Positions 40,260 through 52,999 of a DNA stretch of 64,000 nt are shown here, piece after piece. The stretch lies in NCBI GenBank assembly GCA_948146395.1, contig OX411552.1, positions 53,308,399-53,372,398 on the forward strand. The letters are read 5' to 3'. The notes beneath the pieces were generated by a model that saw only the letters and a program-made list of their open reading frames with translations, was not told the DNA's origin and made no database searches. Position 1 is the first letter of the stretch; the number at the start of each line of letters is the position of its first letter. Source of the stretch: Fragum whitleyi (lineage: Eukaryota > Mollusca > Bivalvia > Cardiida > Cardiidae). The position numbers and the translations under genes are program-made.

Positions 40260-43200
40260 GAAATTAAACTCCTATAGATAAGTCCTTCAAAATTTGCTTA
40301 ACTGACCCAATGTTTTATATAGATCTGAATAACTATTTTAGGACAATTGGGTTTTTGAGTACCAACAACAAATTTTGTTCCATTACTGAAGTTGTGACGT
40401 GGCTATTTGTCAATTTTACAGAGGTGTGATAAAAAACACACACTTTATCATACTAATTAATCATTCCAAAAAAATAGTATCATTGTTTTGTACACATATA
40501 CAGGTATGCAAAGTAAAAAATAATCACACTGAATGAATACGCGAAGTAAATTCTGCATAAGTGTGATAATTATTTTTTTTTTTGTTGTTTGTTTCATACC
40601 TCCGTGCAAACGAAATGTATTAATATAGTATTGTGTAATGACATCGTGCGAAACATGCAATTATTATTTGAGCCTGTGCATAGCATTTCCTACAATTTGA
40701 AATGCGCACCAAAGCTTCTGGCAAGCCTGTGCATCTTCGCTTTGCACTCTACAGATATATCAGTTCTACAGACAGACAGCCAATCTTCCTGTTGTTCTGA
40801 GGAACTGTCTAGGTTGCTTGATGTTTCCAACTGACACAGGTTTCAAATTATTGGAAATGTCACGCACAGGCCAATTTTTTTAACAAAATATGAGATATTT
40901 TTAATTGGACAATTTTCTGTACAAACAAAGAAAATAGTAGGTTACTGAATTTCTTCCCATAAAGATATTAATGAATTTTTAGACGAATCAAAGGACTCAG
41001 TCTTGATGGACGAAACTTTTTAATCGATGGACTGCGCAAAAAATAGTATAAGTGATAATATATCTATAAGCACTTGCAAAAATTTTGCGCTGACTAATAT
41101 GCTCTAACGATAGCTTTGGCGCTTTCTCATCGAAATTATATTTGTACTTTTGCACGTATTTTAACCCTTTATCAACATTTTCAACCTAAACATGCCGATA
41201 AGATCATATTCCGATGCTTGAATGGACGCGCATAGCTGATAAAATCATTTAAAACCGATTTTAATGGACTACTTAGAGGATAATCAATATGTTAGCTTTG
41301 CACCATCCAGCCCTGAGTTCAGGATTACAGAAAGGGGAACCCTTGTTTACAAATCATGCTCAGCTTTGCACGCAAAGCGGAGTATAATTTGCAAACAGTT
41401 TGCAAGGTTTTGTCAACGAAGAACAAGTATCACAGTCTCACTGGACAAATTAACCCATAACCAGATAAAACAAACAAACAAACAAACAAACAAAACAAAA
41501 CAAAACACATCGTTTAGAAATTACAGACTAAATTTCAAAAGCAAATTTTGATCTAATATAGTTAGTACCAATACATGCAGCACAGAGTACTATAGAATGA
41601 GATATTACTTCTGACAAGCATTTTTTCCTTTTCTATTAAAGTTTTATGTGGATTTTCTTATTTATAAGTGATTCGATTCTAAATCAATGGAATTTAAGGA
41701 AAAGTGGCTCCCTATCCGGTTGTTAATGTGGAGTTTCAGACGGAATAGAAATGATTTTAAGTCTACATAGCTTTTGAAATATAGAACTGTAAGAGCGGAT
41801 GGCGATGATGATAATAATAATAATGATGATAATGATAATGATGATAATGTTTATAATAATAATAATGTTTATAATAATGATAATGAAATAAAAAGTAATA
41901 AAAACAATAATGATAATGTGTAATTTCAAGACAAACTTACCATTTTTCGTGTGTCCGTTTATTCCATGTTATCCATCCGTAGTCTGGTTTATATATTGAT
42001 GTAATTACATGAAGGTATTAACATCAAACATGTAAAAACTTGACAGATTAACTGAAAATAGAGAAAAAATCTCATTATCTAACGAGCTAACAGGTATCAA
42101 CCCTTTATTCGATATTTTGTAGTGTATATGTGAATTTAAGGATAGACTGTACATATCCATTTATATCATTTCAACAATAGAAATACAGTTTAAATATAGT
42201 TAGAATGTGAAAAACCTTTGACTTGAGAGGTGGTGGAATGGTATTTTTTGTTTCATGGAGAGATGAAACAGAAAAATCTAATCACACTTCTATATGAATA
42301 CGTTCAATTTAAATCACGAAAGGTTATTTTTAGTTCATGGAGGTATGAATCTCAAAACCTAATAACACTGTATGAATACACTTTGCGCAATCGCCCATTA
42401 GTTTCATAAGGGTTATACGGGCTAGAAGTGTTATTTTCTAATCTTCGTGAAATTAAAAAAAAAGAAAACTCTCTTCATATCTTATGATTAAATATCATGC
42501 AGCAAATACTTTGTTTCATAATGAGACAGATTTCTCTACTTTAAGTAAGCTAACAAAAAATGCGTACTAAAAATTCTTTTCATCGAGGAATGAAGCCAAC
42601 TTTTTATCAATCGGAATGCACACATCTTTTGACACAGCTAAATTATTAATTTTAATGTGTAAGCATTATCTGCAAAAATATAACTTCATACTTGACCACA
42701 GGTTTAATGCAACATTAAAAGTGTTAAGGGTTCTAAATTAAGTAACGGGTTAAAACTGGTAAAATTTCTGTAATCCGATTAATCCTCCGAATATTATTAT
42801 AGACACTTAATACGACCCATACTCTTTTTGTTTCAATGGAGTTTTTGTGATTTTTTTTTTCATTTTTACTTATACTACAAAGAAATTCTTTTATTTATAA
42901 ATGATCTCGGAGTACACCAATAGATGCTTTGACTACTCACTAACCTTACAAATGCATCTAAACTAGTTTGGCAAATTGTAACGTTCTGGCGTTTGAGTAT
43001 GATCATTGATTGAAAACGCTTTTATGAATCACACATTCATCGTTTCATTGGTTGGTATAATTAATGTATAAAATCATTGTATGCAGGGGTCGAACCAGGG
43101 TCCGATATTGTAATTTTTTTGTACTACCAGGATAAGTTACTATAACTTCAATTTCAAATAAATGTCTCATCTAAACTTAAACTATCTAACATATGGTACG

Positions 43201-46200
43201 AATAAAAATATAATGGTATTAGCTTTTTTCATGGATATTTTATAGTGTTACAGAATAATTACAGATTTAATTTCAAAGTAAAATTTGAGTATAAACTCCT
43301 CTACTGCAAATACAAAAAAGAGTTTTATTTCCTCGGGCCCTAGGCGCTTAAACAATTCTTTTCTTGTAAAAGTTCAATTCTCTTCCTAGAAGCAATTCAT
43401 ATTTTTATTACCTGTCAAAATATTGTAGTCGAGTTATCAGTGTAAGAGTAATGGTTCAACATTTCACATTAGCACCAATCCTGCGTTTAAGGTAAACACG
43501 TTTAAGAAATTGGACCCCGCTAGCGTGTCAACTAGCGTGCAAAGCAGGATTCTCTTTTTAAACGTTCGCAAATGTTTGTTTTTGGTTTTTTTTTCATCCT
43601 TCACCTTGTTTCTTGTTTCGTTTTTTATAACAAAAAAGGATAAGAAAAGTACGAAGACAAGCTATTTTTTTTTATTATTTCTTTACGATTATTATTTCCT
43701 GCTGCAATTTCTCATTACATATTACTTGCTAATATTACTTAGCGGTCAGTACACAATTTTTATTTTGGTCTATCTTTTAGGCATGTTGTCTTGTCTTTCT
43801 CGAGTTATTGATAGAGGGTTATTTTGAACTTTAACTTCGAATTTTGTCTTTATAACATTGACTAACTCTATATTGTGTTCACTCTTTTGAATCGTCTCAT
43901 TGAGACGATTCAAATGAATACCCACAAAATAGGCTTTCATCGTGAATAATATAGATAAGACTTGGGTTACTCCAACGTAACAATTCAGGGCTCCGCGAAT
44001 TTATTCTACATGTATTAAACATTAAAAACATCTGGAATCAATTGAAACAAAGCAACGTTTTTTTTTAAAAAAAAGTAAACTAAAAACTTTTACTAGTCTA
44101 CTCACGAATCTAACATACCTTCCATATATGATAAAAATTGAATAAACAAATGACCTTGTCCATATTGTAGATAGAATCACGTTTTATAAATCCGTACAAA
44201 GACTACATAATGGCAGACACGTAATGACACCCACAATTAGGCCATAAATCAGAACAATATACCCTACCGTTTTCCAATAACTACATACCCTAGAGTGATT
44301 GAATGATTGTAAAATATCAAACAAATCATTTCATACTGGTTTGAACCTATACATTTTATATCGATTGGGGAACAAGTTCTTACAACTTAGATTAATCCCT
44401 CTCGAATCTACTTCCTGTAAAATTAACCCGTACTCGCACCGAATGTATGGACCAATCAAAGAACCAAGATCGAAAACCGCCCCCTGGAATTAAACTCAGG
44501 ACCTTTTGGTCAAGATGCCTACGCCTTACCTCTAGGCCAATGTCACAGTTTGTTACTGTAAAAACTTGAGTGCGATTGTCTTGCGTGGATACAGATCTTT
44601 TCAAAGGGATTGGGGTGTTCCCAACCGTAAAAAATCCTCGCAAAATCCTCTTGAAAATGCAAAATATTATGACTTAAGCTTGAGCGATATGCTTTTATGA
44701 GTCATGCTTTTTTAATTAAATAACAACTTTTTGGTTTTTGGCTACCAATACTTAGCACTTTCAGCTAATTTTGACTGTATTTACGATTTATAAGTCAGCC
44801 ACTAACTGGTTATCATCTTAAAAACAACAACCCCACTTTATCAGTAGCCTATTACAATGCTACATGTGGGGGGGATATTTAGATTTAAGATCAAGTAATT
44901 AAAAATAATTTTAGCAGATACCCTATTCTGTTGGTACTCATTGGAATTGTCTCGTTGAGACAATTCCAATAAGTATCCACAGCATAGGGTTTCATTGAGA
45001 AATACAGATTTTAGACTGACTTTATCTCCTATTATTTGTATCTATGAAAATAGTGTACGATTGAGGTCGGCGCCTTCGACGATGCATTTCAAAGAGACAT
45101 ATATGAGAGCTACCTGTATTATTGAAAAAATGTCAAAAAACAACATCCATCAGAAAAAACAACAACCGCACTTCCCTATGTATACACCTAAATAATCCCA
45201 CATAAATATTTAATTTTTACCAAGAAACGGATCGACTTTTGATCGCTCACCGAGTTATATTCACCCTATAGAGTTTGTCCGAATGTCGGGTAAAAGTACA
45301 GCATACATGAAAACCAATAGAATTTTTACGGGTGAAAGAATCATAGTCATGTATTCAATCAATATTATGGCAAGGATATTTCTAACACTTTACCCGCTCC
45401 ATTTCATTTTCCAATATCATTCCGACGAACTATTCCAAATAAGGAATTTGAGGTAAATCATCTCATCACCTCATTTTTTCCCAATATTGACTCAGTTATT
45501 CACCCATAAAAACATGTTCGGACACATTATGGTTTTAATAAACGATTTGAATTCATTCATCGATTTTCATCTAGGATATGAAGGAAGTAATTTTTAATTT
45601 CATTGATGCATGAAACAAAAAGCCTCATCTTTTTGTATGAATGCGCCAAGCGAATTCATACATATCTGTGATTAGTTTTTCATTTTCAAATCTCAATGTA
45701 ATAAAATTAACTCTCTTCAATCATTTTAAAAAAATATCATGTGATTTAGCAAAAATGTTAAGATTTATTCATGATGAGATAACGTAAGATTTACTTTGTG
45801 CTACTTTCCGCAGAAGCTTACATATTAGCTCAATGAGTACTGAAATTGTTTTCATTGAGTAATGACAATATTTTTTCAGCCAATCAGTATGCAGGAATCT
45901 AGACGAACACTAATAACCAAAATATTTTCAAATGATACTTTAAAGCGAATTTTACATTATGTTTTTGACAACGACCAATTTAAGACAGATCGCTGCTGGC
46001 ATGCGAAAATTCGATTGGCCAATCAAAAAAAGTAAACAGTCAACCTCAGTGAATTTCAGATGTCTGTTTTTTTTTTTTTTTTTAGATGTTTTTATTTTTT
46101 GCGAACGTTTAGAAATTGTTTCCCGATTTGCGCGTGAGTACACATGCAAGGCGGGGAACCATTTGTCAGACGATTCGCAAACCTTTTCATTCCTGAACGC

Positions 46201-46380
46201 AGGACTCGACCCGTTCATCAAATTCAAAATGGGAAAGTCTGCACCATCATTCACCTGTCAATTTAGGGGGGTGATTCACAAATAATTAGTTAATGATGAC
46301 ATCAAAATAACATGTACCTATTGACCCCCGGGCACCCCAGGTCAAGGTGTTACAGCAAAAGACTGTCTGACTTTAACTAA
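40260..46380. other. Intergenic, AT-rich, repeats only
   Basis: 40664-40872 is a GTGACATTTCC foldback copy. 41308-41415, 43475-43560 and 46110-46205 are partial GTGCAAAGCGGGG palindromes. 41797-41930 is an ATR-type microsatellite (AATAATAATGATGATAATG). 43885-43940 and 44930-44990 are hairpins of the TCATTGAGACGATT type. 44460-44550 resembles a tRNA-like remnant. No gene seen. Confidence 0.6.
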
Positions 46381-46381
46381 A

Positions 46382-46454
46382 ATGTGGATTAATATAGCGG
46401 GTGTTATTTTCGGTGTTTTTGTATTAATGAACCGGATTTATTGTCTTCCACAAT
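46382..46454 (+). CDS. CUB-LDLa protein exon 1, signal peptide
   Basis: ATG TGG ATT at 46382; encodes MWINIAGVIFGVFVLMNRIY then CLPQ, donor CAAT|gtaagt. Hydrophobic core followed by a polar, small-residue stretch. It ends with one base that completes Tyr with exon 2. Chosen because phase, distance and signal character all fit; a non-coding exon could lie upstream. Confidence 0.8.
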
Positions 46455-49400
46455 GTAAGTAGAGTAAATCTAATATTCGCTAGCCATTTAAATGACCACA
46501 AAATTGTTGGACGCTGACAGAATGTTAAGTTATAGGTATACCGTGCTAACTGAATGTAAATAAATAAATTTTCGACGAGTTTAATATAGAGAAATTTGGA
46601 CTAACGATTTTTTTCTTGTCACGGTCTTTTAACTATACTGAAAGATCACAGAAACGCAAAACTACTGGCATTTTTACCAATGATCCCTTGAATTACATCT
46701 GTAAACGGAATGTGCTATAGCGTAAAAATTGAAACGACAAGAAGAATTGAATATCGATATGGAGAAAAGGGTGTTTTTCTTGATGAGTTTCTTTACTCTA
46801 TCAGTATAGAGGTTATTACAATTGTAATGAAGTTATCACACGCTCGTTAAATTTCATTTCGGTCCACCCCTACTCCTGGCTACACCAAATTTTCCAGCAT
46901 TTTCTAATATCGGTTGGACTATAATTCCCTTTTATAGTATGTTTTCAAACTAAGGTTCTTACAACAACTTAGTATTTATATATTAATAACGTGAGCTGTC
47001 ATAGTTGATGACACGGTTTAATTGACATTCATCTCGATCAAAACCATTCAAATTCCCTAACTCAACACTCGAATCATTTATTCCAAACTCTCACTCCAAT
47101 CACTCAAAAACGCACCGAAATCTGTTTTGAACGTGATGACTCAAAATCAGAAAAATACGTACATTTTATTAAAAGGGAACGGGGGGCGGGGGGGGGGGGG
47201 AGAGAGAGAAAAATTCACCGCTAATTTCGTCCAAAACATGACGAAATTATCGATGATGTTTACCTCCCTTGAAAATCGTTTAAAACTCCCTCCATGCATC
47301 CAAATCATTCCAAAATCATTCAACTTTTTAATGTCACGATGTTTCTAACTGTTATAACTACAGTGTATTTCTATTATTCGCAGATTATGTAGAGGACCAC
47401 TGCAGTCAAACTCTGGCACTAGACTTCGGCAGTATCGAGGCAGTTAAACTTAAGCTTACCAAATCTCCTAAGTACCCGGATGGAATGCAGTGTACGATGC
47501 GCGTGCAGGCCCCGCCCAATAAAAAACTGCACGTGCGTCTAGAGCGGTTTGACGTAAAAGGTTTACCCGATCTGATGTGTCAGTCAGGTGACTATTTACA
47601 GCTGCTTGATGGGCCATCTGGTCAGTCACCAAATGTACAGGGTAAGTCTTTAATGCTCTATAAATTTACCTTTTTTTGTCGTGAAACTATAAAGTAGGCA
47701 TTGTACTATCAAATCTAATAAAAGCTGCAACTGAATATTGATTAAAATATCTAATAAATTCGATCCGAAGTTCAGGAAAACCTGTCTAAATCCCAACGAA
47801 AGTGATTTTTTTGAAAGAAATTGACAACAGACTTGAAAGAATGCAAAACAAAAACATTTTCATTGAACAAGAAAAAGTATGTTGCTTTCAAAAACGAATT
47901 AGATTTTTTATACCTATTGATTTAACAATTTCCCACAAACCAGCATTTTTTTTTTCGTGTTAAGCTAGTGTAAAAAAGAAAACTAATAACTTGTTTATTT
48001 CATACATGTACAGGTTTACCAAACCGTCTATGTGGACCACCAGACCAGAGGACATTCACAAGTACAGACAGATATTTGATCATACGGTTTATAAGTGACC
48101 GTGATATGGTGTCAGGGACGGGTGTTAGGATGACAATAACAGCTTTCAGCGAAGGTAAAATATATACTTAACTACGAAAGAAACGTCCACAAAATATAAA
48201 TCGACATGGGATAAACATTCGACTTATGATGATGGTGAAAACCTGCCTGCAAGAGGATAAAATTCGGAAATAAATGCCGAAGGACGCTCGACGATTTACA
48301 GATGACTCGATAAATATGAAGTGGGCTTTCAAACGGTCATTTTCCTTCAGAGAATTTGCTTATAAAACGCTATTTTGAGCAAATTTCATGGGCCATCGTG
48401 TCAACCAGATATGTTAATCGTTAGTGTGCTAATGATGAACAGATCGGCGGCTATAGTCAAACGACATTACGAATTGATGTCTACATCTTGTCTGCGCAGT
48501 AATGACTAAGACTAAAACACCTTCTTAGTTGCAACAGTCTTTGAAATTCAATCAGAAAACTATTCAAACCAGCTTTAACGTTTTAAGTTTCAGGAATAGT
48601 GTGAAGTTCACATTGATAGTGCAACGCCTACTTTTGTTGGCTTGCCTCCTTAGACCCAATTTTGGCTGATAACGTTCAAGATTACAATTTTGAAACTGTT
48701 TATCTCTATGCGCAAAAATGTATTTCAAAGCACATTAAAATTTTCAATGAACCTTTGTGCACCAGACCAACAAGCTTAGGGGATAGTTTTACTAAATAGG
48801 CGATGCTACGGAAACATAGAACCCAGCAGTCAAAAGATCGTTCTAGAAAAGTTAGTCATTTTATTACATTTAAGAGAAAAATGAAATTTAGTCATAAACG
48901 GTGAAGTTATTAAGAGCGCAAATATTTATGGACGTTTCTTTAGAATTTAAGTATATAATAGTATTATCATCTTTTGATATAAATTTGGCCCTTAAAATAA
49001 TCTAAAAGTATCGGAAATTCCGAGAGCGGGGGAGAAAACAAGACCCCTCTCATCGGAAATAGGTACATTATGATTGAACTGTTCTTAGCTTATAATTAAG
49101 GTAAAAACGGACGGTTTTCTGATGATTTGATCGTAATATGGTCACCGAGACGAGGCGCAGTTTACACTGACAATTTTAGTGATGGTAATTTAAAACGTTA
49201 CAGATATCTATGATACGACAATAAAGCAAACAGTAAATGTTTCTTGATTTGGCATCAGGATTCGAAAGATACGTAACAGACTGTGCAGATGCACATTTTT
49301 TTTCTTTGTTTTGTGTGTTTGTGTTTATCACTTATAAATAATTTCATCTATTACCACACAAAATATAAAAACTGATGTTGACGTATTTGTATGTATTCTC

Positions 49401-50964
49401 ATCTTAAGTATTTTTATTTATTTATTTATTTATTAATTTATTATTAAGAAAAAACAGCTACATATAGTTGCATAATTATAGCGAGGAATCAATCAGCTAT
49501 TGTGTGCCTTTTTTCAGGCCCGTGTGAAGAGGACCAGTTCCAGTGTGCCGGCTCGGGGCGATGTATACAGAGGGCGTTGACGTGTGATGGTACCAGCAGT
49601 TGTGACGACCAATCAGATGAGGCCCTGCCGCTGTGTCTGACCACTGCGGCCATTTCCGGTATAGCTATAGGCTGTGGTATCGTGGTGATAGCGATCATTA
49701 TCATACTGATATTGGCGTGTTTGAGGCAACGGAAGAAGAAACGAGACCGGACAATCAAGGCAAGCAGTTAGACCAACATGTCTGTTTCTTTGTAAATTAT
49801 ATAGATTTTTTAAAGTATTTTGAAAGCAGTGAAAAATCCATATGAGCCAGTGCGTGGCATTTCCAACATATTCAAAATTGTACCAAGCAAAGTCTCTGGC
49901 CAGCCTGTGAATCTTCACAGACAGTCAAGAGTCTTCGCTTTGCTCTTTTTAGATGTTTTAGGTCTCGAAGTGTCTTTTGTCAGACAGATAATATTCTGTT
50001 TAAACTTTGTTATTAGACAGACTGCTCGTTGTTTCCGCCTGGTGAATGTTTCAAATTGTTGGAAATGTCGCGCATAGGCTCATATTATATAATGGAAAAT
50101 ACATATAGAAGTTTCGTTCAACACCTGACCATCGTTTAATTTACAAAAAAAAAAAACGTTTGTAAATGTTTGGAAATGATACCCCGCTTTGCACACGTGC
50201 TCAGCGAGGTATCATTTCCAGAAAGTTTCGCGAACATTTTCATCCTGATCGTAGGGCTGGTAGTACTATTTTTTTTCTTTTGTGCCCTTTACTGTCTAGA
50301 GCACTTGTACACCGGAAGTTTTAATCCAGAATATCGACTTGTTAAAAAATAGAAATGACTGCCCGTACAACTTTAATTCTAATATTTTGAAATCGATTTC
50401 GTTGTATATTGAAAAGATTTCTACTATAACATTGTATTTAGTCTCGTATTGAATGAGTTTATTGATAAAAGACATCGTAGCACAAATGTTGAAAAAAAAA
50501 GATTTAGACCAGAGGTACACTCGTTAGAGCGACATTCTAAAGATACTAATTGAGACTTCTAAGATAAAGGATTCTTTAGAGCGAGCTTTTTAAGCCGCTA
50601 GTACTAATCTTTAGAATTCTAAATGGTAAAACGGAGCTTGCTCGGCATTGACTGAGACGCTTTAAAGTCTTGGCGGCGTCGAATGATTTCATTCAAAATA
50701 TTCGAATTCGTAGTTAAGGACATCCTTAGAATTATATTTAGCAGGATTTTTCATCTTGCTCTAGCGAACGCACCTCTGAGGTTAGCCTCAAAATTGTATT
50801 CGAACCTGACCAATTAAATATTTTTCCTCTTTTTAAATTAACCATTATATTTCATTATCTCTTTACAGTTGAACTACGACAGCGAGACTCTGAAAGTTTC
50901 TAAAACTAAGCCATATTTATCATCAAAGAATAAATCCACGGGAGTGTATCACACAGGTTTATGA
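46382..50964 (+). CDS. CUB and LDLa domain type I membrane protein
   Basis: Five exons join in phase to 269 residues: 46382-46454, 47384-47641, 48014-48154, 49518-49759 and 50869-50964. A signal peptide (1 to about 21, ending near NRIYC) is followed by one CUB domain (about 31-155) with the four usual cysteines, the SPKYPDGMQC entry, CQSGDYLQLLDG and CGPPD. One LDL-receptor class A domain (160-197) has six cysteines and the calcium motif CDDQSDE. A transmembrane helix (about 203-226) leads to a basic stop-transfer (RQRKKKR) and a 31-43 residue tail ending HTGL, which fits a class I PDZ ligand. The layout resembles Neto-type auxiliary subunits with one CUB instead of two; that functional link is only a suggestion. 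It probably sits at the cell surface and binds an extracellular partner. Confidence 0.9.
47030..47355. repeat. AATGATTTTGGAATGA-type element, inverted copy in CUB-LDLa intron 1
   Basis: Reads as the reverse of 34895-35335: TTGACATTCATCTCGATCAA, CACTCAAAAACGC, then AATCATTCAAC and GTCACGATGTTTCTAACTGT. A G-run (GGGGGCGGGGGGGGGG) sits inside. It stops 30 bases short of exon 2. Confidence 0.68.
47384..47641 (+). CDS. CUB-LDLa protein exon 2, CUB first two thirds
   Basis: Acceptor TTATTCGCAG|ATTATG, donor ACAGG|gtaagt. Encodes KLTKSPKYPDGMQCTMRVQA and on to CQSGDYLQLLDGPSG. An interspersed repeat ends about 30 bases before the acceptor. Confidence 0.92.
48014..48154 (+). CDS. CUB-LDLa protein exon 3, CUB end
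   Basis: Acceptor CATGTACAG|GTTTAC, donor GCGAAG|gtaaaa. Encodes GLPNRLCGPPDQRTFTSTDR and on to IIRFISDRDMVSGTGVRM, the closing strands of the CUB fold. Confidence 0.92.
48155..49517 (+). other. CUB-LDLa intron 3, nothing recognised
   Basis: About 1.4 kb of AT-rich intron with (TTTA)n near 49410-49440. No repeat family of this window and no exon recognised. Confidence 0.55.
49518..49759 (+). CDS. CUB-LDLa protein exon 4, LDLa and transmembrane helix
   Basis: Acceptor TTTTTTCAG|GCCCGT. Carries the LDLa domain and the helix ISGIAIGCGIVVIAIIIILI. The frame needs a non-canonical AAG|gcaagc donor at 49760 to join the last exon. If unspliced, the frame runs on for four codons (KASS after ATC A-AG is read as IKASS) to a TAG at 49769. 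Confidence 0.88.
49839..50262. repeat. Two foldback repeats in the last CUB-LDLa intron
   Basis: 49839-50085: GTGACATTTCC family (GAGCCAGTGCGTGGCATTTC at the left, TTCAAATTGTTGGAAATGTC and GCGCATAGGCTCAT at the right). 50160-50262: GTGCAAAGCGGGG palindrome, shortened (GAAATGATACCCCGCTTTGC... GCGAGGTATCATTTC). Confidence 0.8.
50869..50964 (+). CDS. CUB-LDLa protein exon 5, cytoplasmic tail
   Basis: Acceptor TCTTTACAG|TTGAAC after a clear pyrimidine tract, 31 codons and TGA. Encodes LNYDSETLKVSKTKPYLSSK then NKSTGVYHTGL, a polar tail that suits a receptor cytoplasmic end. Confidence 0.78.
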   Translation: MNYDSETLKVSKTKPYLSSKNKSTGVYHTGL

Positions 50965-51465
50965 CGGAAAGAGAACCTACCGAAAGTGAAAATTCTCTAG
51001 TGATCAGTTTCAAGCCAACGTCACACGGCTATCCAGTCTCAATTTCGTGACGTCATTGGCATCACTCAATATGTGCTAAATTTAACATTCTACCAAGCTG
51101 CATAAAAAAGAACAACCAACCAGCGGCGTGTTGCAAAAGCACGCTCTCGGCTTTCTTAGGCGTGCATTTTATCATACGAAAGCGCACAAACTAAATTCTG
51201 ATCAAAAGCGCAAAAACTGAGACCTTTTTTTTTAAAAGCGAGCATTTAGAACGTTTTTTTTTTTTGAATTTGCATTGTTTTTACGGCTTCTTGTCTGGTT
51301 TTCTTCGATGAATTTAAGTGAGCTCTTAAGTATACTTTTCGTAAGCCGGCCGTCAAAACAACTTCTATTGCTCCCTTTTAATTGGCTCTGATACTGTGTC
51401 TTACATACATGTATATCTTTTTATAACGATATAAAATACTAGAAAGAAAGAAATGATAGTCAGTC

Positions 51466-51590
51466 CAGTGATCAGGATGACAAAACGGTGCGAACAGTAA
51501 GCCAATTGTTCTCCGCTTTGCACGCAAGTGCACGTGCAAAGCGGGGGTACAATTGACAAACTGTTTGCACCGTTTTGTCATCCTTAACGC
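51466..51590. repeat. GTGCAAAGCGGGG palindrome after the CUB-LDLa stop
   Basis: Arms GACAAAACGGTG...CCGCTTTGCAC and GTGCAAAGCGG...CACCGTTTTGTC. If the signal at 51894 is the true polyadenylation site, this hairpin lies in the 3' UTR. Confidence 0.85.
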
Positions 51591-51893
51591 AGGCTAGGAC
51601 TTAACATGAGACTCCGTAGCATTTCAACATTTTCTTTTACACTCGACAATCTGGTCATCGTTTTTCAAACCACACTTTCATCACTTTCCAACAAGTTTCG
51701 TCGATTTTAGACTGGTCTCAATTGTAAGAGGTGGCAATGAAAAGTCGGTAAATTTTGGACAGAGACTATTCTATTTAGCAGAAAATATTGTTGGAACTAA
51801 GAATTGCTTGTATCAAGCAACTTCTCTTTCTTCGATATTTTCTTCAGTATAAATTCACAGAGTTGTGATATCATGGAACCGTTCAGAAAGTGT

Positions 51894-51899
51894 AATAAA
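51894..51899 (+). promoter_or_regulatory. Polyadenylation signal candidate for the CUB-LDLa gene
   Basis: AATAAA about 930 bases after the stop. Not confirmed; an earlier cleavage site cannot be excluded. Confidence 0.35.
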
Positions 51900-52069
51900 G
51901 TTTCGAATTAATATTTTATATTTCCCTTATTGACAGTGATGTATTATGAATACATGATAATTTGTACAGTCTGGCCTTACGGGCATTAAACGTGTATATC
52001 ATCAATTCACCTTGAGTTTTATTTATTTTCATAATTTCTTAGTTGATTTATCTATCCAGTGTTAAAAGC

Positions 52070-52346
52070 GCCGCCACCACAGCGCAGTTGGTTAGGCATA
52101 AGACTTCCAATCTGGAAGTCGTGGGTTCGTTCCCCGGTGGCGGCAAATATCCTTTCCGACGTTTGTCTCTCACCAATGGGTAGATAATCGTAAACCTATG
52201 TAAGATAGCAGTCGGAGGCTAGGAAAGGGTGTAATGGTAGTACAGGTGAAAGAAATACCAGGAATCCATTGTTAGGTGCTCCGACCGCCGCCATATAACT
52301 GCGAGATTGTTGAAAGTGGCGTTAAACCCAGTCAAACAAACAAACG
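52070..52346 (+). mobile_element. SINE, full length, 12-bp target duplication
   Basis: AGTGTTAAAAGC at 52058-52069 and 52347-52358 bracket a complete copy: tRNA-like head (GCCGCCACCACAGCGCAGTT...GTGGGTTCGTTCCCC..GGCGGC), body, and tail CAAACAAACG. The anticodon loop lacks the usual T33 and a sensible anticodon, so it is not a tRNA gene. Confidence 0.94.
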
Positions 52347-52793
52347 AGTGTTAAAAGCAACAAAACTTAAACTTTTCTCGAATTCTAAGATCTTGCCGGC
52401 CAAAATTTAAAATTTTGTGAATTCTAAATTGATATTTCTAGTAAAGTACTCAATCAAAAATTGATTAACAGTACATTATTTCCCGAATTTGAAGATCAGG
52501 TGTTTTGGGACAAAGCCATGATTTCGCCAGCATCTTGACGTCGTTGGCGTTGTTGACGTATTAAACATAAATCTTCATTCTGAATATATTTGCTTTCAAT
52601 GAATATATATATTTGAAAATTGGTAATATCACAAGAGTAATTCATACCACAAGGGAAATAACTATGGAAGCATATTTTTAAAGAATCATTTCCGTTTTTT
52701 AAGAAGTAGAATAGTGTACTCAAGCAATAGGAAAATACAGCCGTGAGTTTGGTGTTCATACACAACGTCATTGCTACTCTTTTTAAGAATGGT

Positions 52794-52980
52794 TAGTTTG
52801 TTTGGGGTTTAACCCCGCTTTCAACAACCTGTCAGTTATATCTAAGCGACTGGAGCACCTTATCAATGGATTCCCGGTATCCCTCCTTCCTGTACATTCC
52901 AATACATCCTTTCCTAGCCTTCAGAGACAAATAGTCGGAAAGCCTTAGTGCTGCCGTCGGGATCGAGCCCAGATCCTTTT
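52794..52980 (-). mobile_element. SINE, minus strand, 5' part degraded
   Basis: Reverse of the family: GTTTGTTTGGGG tail, AACCCCGCTTTCAACAA, GGAGCACCTTATCAATGGAT, CATCCTTTCCTAGCCT, GACAAATAGTCGGAAAG and GATCGAGCCC. Confidence 0.87.
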
Positions 52981-52999
52981 GAATGGGTTAACATGTTAT

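Noticed and set aside
41723..41929. Minus-strand frame that looks like a membrane helix (Ile-rich)
   Set aside because: It translates an AAT/ATG microsatellite; the isoleucine run is a composition effect.
43510..43827. 105-codon hydrophobic plus-strand frame
   Set aside because: T-rich intergenic DNA starting in a palindrome fragment; no splice partners, start context or homology seen.
52070..52146. tRNA gene with cloverleaf-like pairing
   Set aside because: It is the head of a SINE with target duplications; the anticodon loop lacks T33 and a usable anticodon. The same holds for 13117, 27407 and 54427.
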